A stretch of DNA of 64,000 nucleotides, taken from positions 372,001 through 436,000 of the forward strand of contig NZ_JBFAAI010000002.1 in NCBI RefSeq assembly GCF_040639655.1, written 5' to 3'. A program made the position numbers and the translations under genes. The notes beneath the pieces were generated by a model. That model was given only the letters and a program-made list of their open reading frames with translations. It had not been told where the DNA came from and did not search any database. The stretch is from Actinoplanes sp040639655. Its GTDB lineage: Bacteria > Actinomycetota > Actinomycetes > Mycobacteriales > Micromonosporaceae. How positions within the stretch are numbered: the stretch's first letter is position 1; the number at the start of each line of letters is the position of its first letter. Positions 61,831-64,000 of the stretch are shown piece after piece.

Positions 61831-64000
61831 CTAACCCGTACAACCAGGACCGCCGGGATTGTAGCGGGTCCCTCCTGGCTGGTGAGCAGCGTGGTGTCGA
61901 CTCTTTGGCAATGCCACCGTGATCTTCTCACCACCGATATGGTGCATCGTGATCTTCTCGCCGATCAAATCCTTATCACCAGGAAAGAAGGCTACCCATT
62001 TCTTGTCGACCACAGGCACGAGATTGTGCTCAATCTTCCACCTGTTTCCCTTGCTCAAAATATCCTTGTAGATCGGGTCCCGGTCCCAGATTGCCATCTG
62101 CCTCTTCCAGTCACCCGGATTATCCCGGGTATACCCACCCCTGGTCGTGTTGTCACCATCGTTATGAACCAGGACGGGAGTTTCTCCTGCGAGGACATAA
62201 TAGGTATGGATACCGGCGACGGTTAGGTTGTACGCAGGAGCGAATCTCCGCTCGCCTTCATTGAACCCGTCGACTCGGGCAAAGCCGGTAGGCGTACGGA
62301 CCAGGTCGCCCTTGTCCAGTTCCTCGGCACCCTCCCACCGCCTGTCGGTTTCGTTCCAGAAGGGGTGGTCCTCGGTGGTCCGGAGATCTTCCCCGGCGAC
62401 AGTCAGAACGTAGAGGTCGTCGTCGTGGACCCAGACCTTCTCGATCTTCCGGGGGCCTTCCTCACCGGTTTCGGGATCCGTTGCGAGAACCTCATCGCCG
62501 ACCTCAAGATCTTCGAACGCCTTGGAACTGCCGTCCGCCATGAGCACCGGAGTGTCCGCGGAGAAGCTCTTGCAGCCGGTATCGATCTTCAGCTTTGACA
62601 GCTTCTTCGTGAGCACCAGCTCGAAGATGGCTACGGTGAGGCCCGCCGCGCAGTCAGCTCTCGACGCATCCTTGCCGCAGCCGACGACCGCGCCGTAATT
62701 GCAGGCCGCATCGGTGAACGGGCAGGAGGCGAGATGCCATACGCCCTTGGCGGTGTCCGCGATACCGTCGACGATCTTCTTGCAGTCGCCGTTCGATACG
62801 AAGATGTTTATGCAACCGCCGAGGGTCTTGAGGGACTCTTTAGTGTCCGAGAGGACACTCCCGCCCTTCTTGACGACCGCCTTGAAGTAATTCTTGGCCT
62901 TCCGCTTGGGCGAGTCCCAGGTTCCCGGGGTCAAGGGGTTGTAGCAGCCTTGCCAACCCGAGCAACCGTTGTACTTGTAGGACGGTTCGTTCTCATCGGT
63001 TCGCAGACCGGTGGGGTCGCTCTTCGAGATCGGGCTGTTGTCGGCGTAGGCGTAACCCTGCCATTGCTGCGGGTCGTTCGGGTCGAAGATCGGATCGACG
63101 GAGATGAAACGGCCGTCGACCGGATCGTATTCGCGGGCGCCGAGGTGGACGAGTCCGGTGTTGTCGTTCGTACCGCCGACGTACCCGCGGCTGTTGGGCC
63201 ACGCTTCGATGGTGGCGCCGCGGGGTGTGCCGTAGGGGGTCTGCCGCCGGGTGGTGACCTGCTGGGTAGCGGCGTTGACAGCGACGGCAGCGGTGCCCTG
63301 CTGATCGGCTGACAGCCAGGTCAGGCCGGCGTTCGTGCGAGAGCCGATGGTGCTGCCGGCGTGGCTGTAATAGCGGGTGCAGCTGGTGGCGTTGGTGCTG
63401 TTGGTGTAACGGATCTCCTGGCCGGGCAGGTAGAGGGTCCGGCCGGTGGGGTCACGCTGGATGAGGCGGTTGCCGTCGGCGTCGTAGATGTAGGTGGTCG
63501 TGCCGGTCGCGTCGGTGACGGTGTCGGCATGGCCTTCAGGATCCCAGGTGAACGTCTGTGTACCTGACTTGCCCGGCTGCGTGAGAGTGTTGCCGGTGGC
63601 GTCATAGGTGTAGGTGCCCGTGCGGGAACCCGTGGTGCGGGTGACGGCGTGCGGCCGGACACTCGCAGCACCGGACGCCGGGTACTCATAGGTGGTGGTG
63701 GCGGTGCTGGATGCCGTTCGGAACGTCTCGGTCTTACGGTTGCCGAGAGTGTCGATGGTCCAGGTGTACCAATAAGGTGCCGGGCCGCCGAGACCCGCCG
63801 CGGACGGTGCCGCACCACAGTCGCCGCTGGTCGGCGTCCATGCCTCGGTCAGCCGGGTGAGCTGGTCGTGCTTGAAGCACTGGGTGTCGTCGACGCCCTG
63901 GGGTGCAGTGTCAGTGATCTTGATGGTTTTGCCGACAGCGTCGTGCTCGTAGCTGACATCGCTGACGATGTACGGCGCAACGGAATCCCGGTCGGTGCGG
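61831..64000 (-). CDS. RHS-repeat polymorphic toxin with HINT domain and C-terminal toxin (5' end outside window)
   Basis: One open frame runs from the window edge to the stop at 61831 (over 720 residues here). RHS/YD repeats (GNRLIQRDPTGRTLYLPG, YGTPRGATIE) end in the RHS core LVHLGAREYDPVDGRFISVDP...GYAYADNSPISKSDPTG. Next comes a pretoxin HINT domain: CKSFSADTPVLMADGSS, TTEDHPFW, and its end YYVLAGETPVLVHN, which should self-cleave. The last about 105 residues (IEHNLVPVVDKKWVAF, ITMHHIGGEKITVALP, SRHHAAHQPGG) are the toxin, most like an HNH-type nuclease by its paired His residues. Few in-frame start codons occur in the visible part, so the true start is upstream. Confidence 0.88.
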   Translation of the reverse strand, partial: RTDRDSVAPYIVSDVSYEHDAVGKTIKITDTAPQGVDDTQCFKHDQLTRLTEAWTPTSGDCGAAPSAAGLGGPAPYWYTWTIDTLGNRKTETFRTASSTATTTYEYPASGAASVRPHAVTRTTGSRTGTYTYDATGNTLTQPGKSGTQTFTWDPEGHADTVTDATGTTTYIYDADGNRLIQRDPTGRTLYLPGQEIRYTNSTNATSCTRYYSHAGSTIGSRTNAGLTWLSADQQGTAAVAVNAATQQVTTRRQTPYGTPRGATIEAWPNSRGYVGGTNDNTGLVHLGAREYDPVDGRFISVDPIFDPNDPQQWQGYAYADNSPISKSDPTGLRTDENEPSYKYNGCSGWQGCYNPLTPGTWDSPKRKAKNYFKAVVKKGGSVLSDTKESLKTLGGCINIFVSNGDCKKIVDGIADTAKGVWHLASCPFTDAACNYGAVVGCGKDASRADCAAGLTVAIFELVLTKKLSKLKIDTGCKSFSADTPVLMADGSSKAFEDLEVGDEVLATDPETGEEGPRKIEKVWVHDDDLYVLTVAGEDLRTTEDHPFWNETDRRWEGAEELDKGDLVRTPTGFARVDGFNEGERRFAPAYNLTVAGIHTYYVLAGETPVLVHNDGDNTTRGGYTRDNPGDWKRQMAIWDRDPIYKDILSKGNRWKIEHNLVPVVDKKWVAFFPGDKDLIGEKITMHHIGGEKITVALPKSRHHAAHQPGGTRYNPGGPGCTG

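Noticed and set aside
1..64000. tRNA, rRNA, riboswitch, transposase or CRISPR
   Set aside because: None was recognised on either strand by reading; a covariance-model search would be needed to exclude small RNAs.

Overview
The window is high-GC DNA with GTG and TTG starts, four-base start/stop overlaps, Tat and lipoprotein signals, a conservon (sensor kinase / roadblock / DUF742 / GTPase) and ricin-tailed secreted hydrolases. This fits a filamentous actinobacterium, most likely of the Micromonosporaceae (Actinoplanes-like). No rRNA, tRNA, insertion sequence or CRISPR array was seen. All family names come from reading the sequence; no database search was possible.

Region 1 (0.4-4.4 kb): a TIR / transmembrane / coiled-coil / WD40 protein and a small MerR-like regulator, followed by about 0.9 kb of apparently non-coding DNA with a duplicated 73-bp element.

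Region 2 (5.1-20.6 kb): a metal-uptake locus of the 'anchored repeat' type. Six secreted or membrane proteins share one domain (a GHxD signature near the start and HxHxxW near the end). They surround a ZnuA-like lipoprotein that carries the same domain split in two and in swapped order, plus an ABC ATPase and permease. The locus ends with an alternative ribosomal protein L32, a COG0523 metallochaperone GTPase and a P-loop-less paralogue of that GTPase. Zur-like AT-rich operators lie before three of the transcription units. I read this as a zinc-starvation response that scavenges zinc at the cell surface, passes it to the transporter and spares zinc in the ribosome.

Region 3 (20.6-40.3 kb): a glycan-use locus. 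Secreted enzymes (PQQ-type sugar dehydrogenase, ThuA/DUF1080, GH95 fucosidase, beta-helix protein, CE1-like esterase) each end in a ricin-type lectin. An ABC importer without its own ATPase and an oxidative sugar-acid pathway (enolase-superfamily dehydratase, SDR, a frameshifted zinc dehydrogenase) accompany them. A FadR-type GntR regulator sits in the middle. The motif TCGTATGACGT, or a close variant, lies upstream of the sugar-dehydrogenase operon, the beta-helix gene, the importer/regulator divergence and the esterase.

Region 4 (40.5-45.5 kb): a secreted endonuclease/phosphatase-family protein; an operon of ribbon-helix-helix regulator, DUF4097 protein and a DrrAB-like ABC exporter, with six TGGCAC words at its promoter; and a Crp-like regulator.

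Region 5 (45.5-52.1 kb): the best candidate for a little-described system. A four-gene operon (class III cyclase-like protein, P-loop NTPase, SPFH-like coiled-coil protein, DUF4407 membrane protein) is divergent from a protein resembling the Pycsar effector PycTM. It looks like a cyclic-nucleotide, membrane-acting anti-phage module with extra parts.

Region 6 (52.2-64 kb): an NAD-dependent epimerase, a WXG100/ESX-like pair with a small membrane protein, a secreted M28 peptidase, a divergent PPOX/MarR pair with its operator, a conservon, and an RHS polymorphic toxin with HINT domain and immunity gene, whose 5' end lies beyond the window.
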